Assembly: GCA_031963005.1 (NCBI GenBank)
Contig: JASSUL010000009.1
Span: forward strand, 23,951-87,950
Reading direction: 5' to 3'
Length of the DNA stretch: 64,000 bases
From: JASSUD01 sp031963005
GTDB lineage: Bacteria; Pseudomonadota; Gammaproteobacteria; Burkholderiales; Burkholderiaceae
In this document: piece by piece, positions 63,101-64,000 of the stretch
Layout of the letters: each line of letters begins with the position of its first letter
Position numbering within the stretch: the stretch's first letter is position 1
The notes under the pieces: generated by a model
Told to the model about the DNA's origin: nothing
Database searches by the model: none
What the model saw: the letters and a program-made list of their open reading frames with translations, nothing else
Translations under genes and position numbers: made by a program

Positions 63101-64000
63101 CAAGCGCTTCAATGCGCCGCTGATTGTGCAGGATAAAGCCAATGGGCTTGGGAAAACCTATCGATTTATCCACAAATCCTTGCGGGATTATTTAGTAGCA
63201 TGGGCGCTGTGGGAAGAATTCACAGCAGAGGATGAACTAGATTCAGCGGCTTGGCTCAATACGCTTGATATCGCCAATGATCCGGCAATATTGGATTTTT
63301 TATCTGAAAGAGTTAAGCAAGAAGCCACGTTTAAGGGGCAGCTCTTAGCCGTGATTGAGCGAACAAAAACAGACGCTGCGCTGGCCAGAGGTGCGGCAAA
63401 TGCGATCACGGTACTGGCCAGAGCCGGCATCCAGTTTATTGGAGCAGATCTGAAAGGCATTCGCATTCCCGGGGCGAATTTGAGTCACGGGGTATTTGAG
63501 GGAGCTCAATTGCAAGGGGCGGATCTGAGAAAAGTCACGCTTCGCGCGAGCTGGCTGCGCGAGGCGAGTTTAAGCAACGCGCAGATGGCGGGGGTAAAGT
63601 TTGGCGAATGGCCGACGCTTCAGGAAGAGAGCGAGATATTTTCGTGCGCCTATTCGCCGGATGGGAAAACCTGTGCGATGGGTCTCCGTAACGGCAATAT
63701 CAGCGTGTATGACACATCAAGCTGGACAAAAATCCATACCTTAACCGGACATACCGCCTCGGTTAATAGCGTGGTGTATTCGCCGAGCGGTGCGCAGATC
63801 GCCTCGGGCAGTGAGGACGAAACAGTGCGGTTGTGGGACGCGCAAACCGGGGAGCCCGGCCCGACCTTAACCGGACATACCGACGGGGTTAGGAGCGTGG
63901 TGTATTCGCCGAGCGGTGCGCAGATCGCCTCGGGCAGCTCTGACCAGACAGTGCGACTGTGGGACGCGCAGACAGGGGAGCCCGGCCCGACCTTAACCGG
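60171..64000 (+). CDS. Giant STAND NTPase: helical N-terminus, NACHT, pentapeptide and WD40 repeats (3' end outside window)
   Basis: ATG 60171 follows AAGGACCATT; the frame is open for 1276 codons to the window edge. Residues ~15-110 look TPR-like helical, and ~110-660 are helical with no known domain. The NACHT ATPase has Walker A GEAGAGKST (from ~675), Walker B LILDGFDEIE (~750), the SSRPEYL sensor-type loop and SNPFLLKMAV. A winged-helix/helical part follows, then pentapeptides (~1083-1145: ADLKGIRI, ANLSHGVF, ADLRKVTL). WD40 units from ~1156 are almost identical to each other (TVRLWDAQTGEPGPTLTGHT). This is the architecture of fungal NWD/HET-E NLRs and of some bacterial antiphage STAND proteins. 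GC content is high and codon pattern even. Confidence 0.88.
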   Translation, partial: MLSRFIARMRKFWPPKEEALDWAQTYLKQAGAEKARGEYDQALHSLIQAKAALKTQLKGGDHLVETKRLLAELHQIRAQILPLTKDFTIEQVRQSYLKALTYSPDAAQQEEIQVCLDALARSPNSAIIQRKPTLLPSAVPSAPVLPPRLPAPFFTRRASPTLLAQPYRLVGPDEIENTRHLAWCLQQTSRGTAEHKPLYTLAREVAECFGERTGKDIACMHEAAELATIPYPALYNQLISHAVAALNPVLHAPLNSAVVQGLAVIVRNCPASLLKKAGGVRADTWTSILSVLLTRLEKVHKTDTESVKELIEAMSQLLDAMVQAGVAGISREQLQAPLYAVLRNLNPHQDVDLAWHIRYMREALAYVPNDESTGEAVLRCLFSAGKGVLSLASAIKNCDIDKLLANFENFEATFNGVREFANTIGAAGGLKAAIQDAQEMVTFFGELSTSYTDRSRQRGWYTALQCLDMLIETKEWAKFEHFVRQSAYRQHPDFLQGVCQRLKRIVCVEDDAAIQRQANLFLKSLKQDSAQWLSKSAGGQSVLKADQEPLEQKVTASLARLEKRNNTVPGLHEIDSDQDWYALSKADLSTQLLQAARHKLDKSLVKKLLNVLQDHIKRLRTDYLKGLAQDKEIKNALANYVAPEGMGLRDDTRFDLAEKIQTFLASDKKSLLLLGEAGAGKSTLNRHVVRELWQAYTQANRPKEQAIPVFIALSSLPNTSTNLVHTFFAQQGFSDAQIHTLQTQYHFVLILDGFDEIEHRQRAFYTDNQLDAWKHAKIIISSRPEYLGSGYRYKFHPSGDPTALQEYRIAPFSANTIARYVEQYSRNHPHAVWSAKEYQQAFNEPKLQALVSNPFLLKMAVSVLPALSAAGIQGTRFTRLSLYAQFVKSWFARSQQRLASIQLDIDEAKEFKQLEEHGFDAHQMDFSQELALQMYQAGEVISSYNEPTSSLKSRGKVSSEPDWRTHLLGNGDIRTRLKRFNAPLIVQDKANGLGKTYRFIHKSLRDYLVAWALWEEFTAEDELDSAAWLNTLDIANDPAILDFLSERVKQEATFKGQLLAVIERTKTDAALARGAANAITVLARAGIQFIGADLKGIRIPGANLSHGVFEGAQLQGADLRKVTLRASWLREASLSNAQMAGVKFGEWPTLQEESEIFSCAYSPDGKTCAMGLRNGNISVYDTSSWTKIHTLTGHTASVNSVVYSPSGAQIASGSEDETVRLWDAQTGEPGPTLTGHTDGVRSVVYSPSGAQIASGSSDQTVRLWDAQTGEPGPTLT

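Overview
The window reads as a chromosome segment of a betaproteobacterium of the Burkholderiaceae. The evidence is gene content and order: rpmH-rnpA-yidD-yidC next to dnaA-dnaN-gyrB, trpG-trpD-trpC-ung, hemA-prfA, rsmI/yraN-diaA-BON lipoprotein, and prs-rplY-pth. Several Burkholderia neighbours are missing (trpE, prmC, mnmE) and eukaryote-like proteins are abundant: F-box-like, ankyrin, HEAT, pentapeptide-WD40 and NACHT-WD40. This suggests a host-restricted intracellular lineage. My best guess is a Mycoavidus/Glomeribacter-like endosymbiont of fungi; this is inference, not proof. Layout. 1-14.6 kb is mostly housekeeping: kdsD, a Kef-type antiporter, a TlpA-like thioredoxin, a perfect inverted pair of DnaA boxes, ung and trp genes interrupted by a vapX-vapD toxin-antitoxin pair, ettA, hemA, prfA and an RlpA-like lipoprotein. 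14.8-16.5 kb is an AT-rich gene for a putative F-box/ankyrin/membrane effector. 16.5-24.2 kb returns to core genes, including a DsbA homologue that has lost both catalytic cysteines. 24.2-30.1 kb is a lineage-specific array: a DUF2800-type nuclease-like gene followed by four tandem paralogues of a small membrane protein, each closed by the same palindromic terminator, and a serine-rich membrane protein whose C-terminus is read from the opposite strand of that terminator. 30.5-40.7 kb holds an HTH regulator, yidC/yidD/rnpA/rpmH, dnaA/dnaN/gyrB and tmRNA (ssrA). From 40.7 kb onward the 3' end of ssrA has served as an integration site. Copies of its last ~30 bp plus ~100 bp of shared flank recur at 42.86 and 59.46 kb, delimiting at least two tandem accretions. 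The first carries hipB-hipA. The second is a decayed integrative-conjugative-type island. It holds a serine-resolvase fragment, an amidinotransferase fragment, an arginine/ornithine-type antiporter, a tyrosine-integrase tail beside a tRNA-Cys 3' fragment, flhD/flhC-like (SetCD/AcaCD-like) activators, HEAT and paired small proteins, a DsbA-like oxidoreductase cut from its anchor by a stop, traL, a multiply frameshifted traE, a pentapeptide-WD40 gene, an IS3-family element and a coiled-coil membrane protein. After the third att-like copy a very large NACHT-pentapeptide-WD40 gene opens and runs off the window end. Two short palindromic repeat families are scattered through the core region. One copy sits across the 5' end of rnpA and must supply its start codon; the loop of another family is inverted between two copies. 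The themes are therefore a reduced core genome, palindromic repeats reshaping gene starts, and an accretion island where a dead conjugative element is giving way to proteins with the domain vocabulary of fungal NLR and SCF systems.
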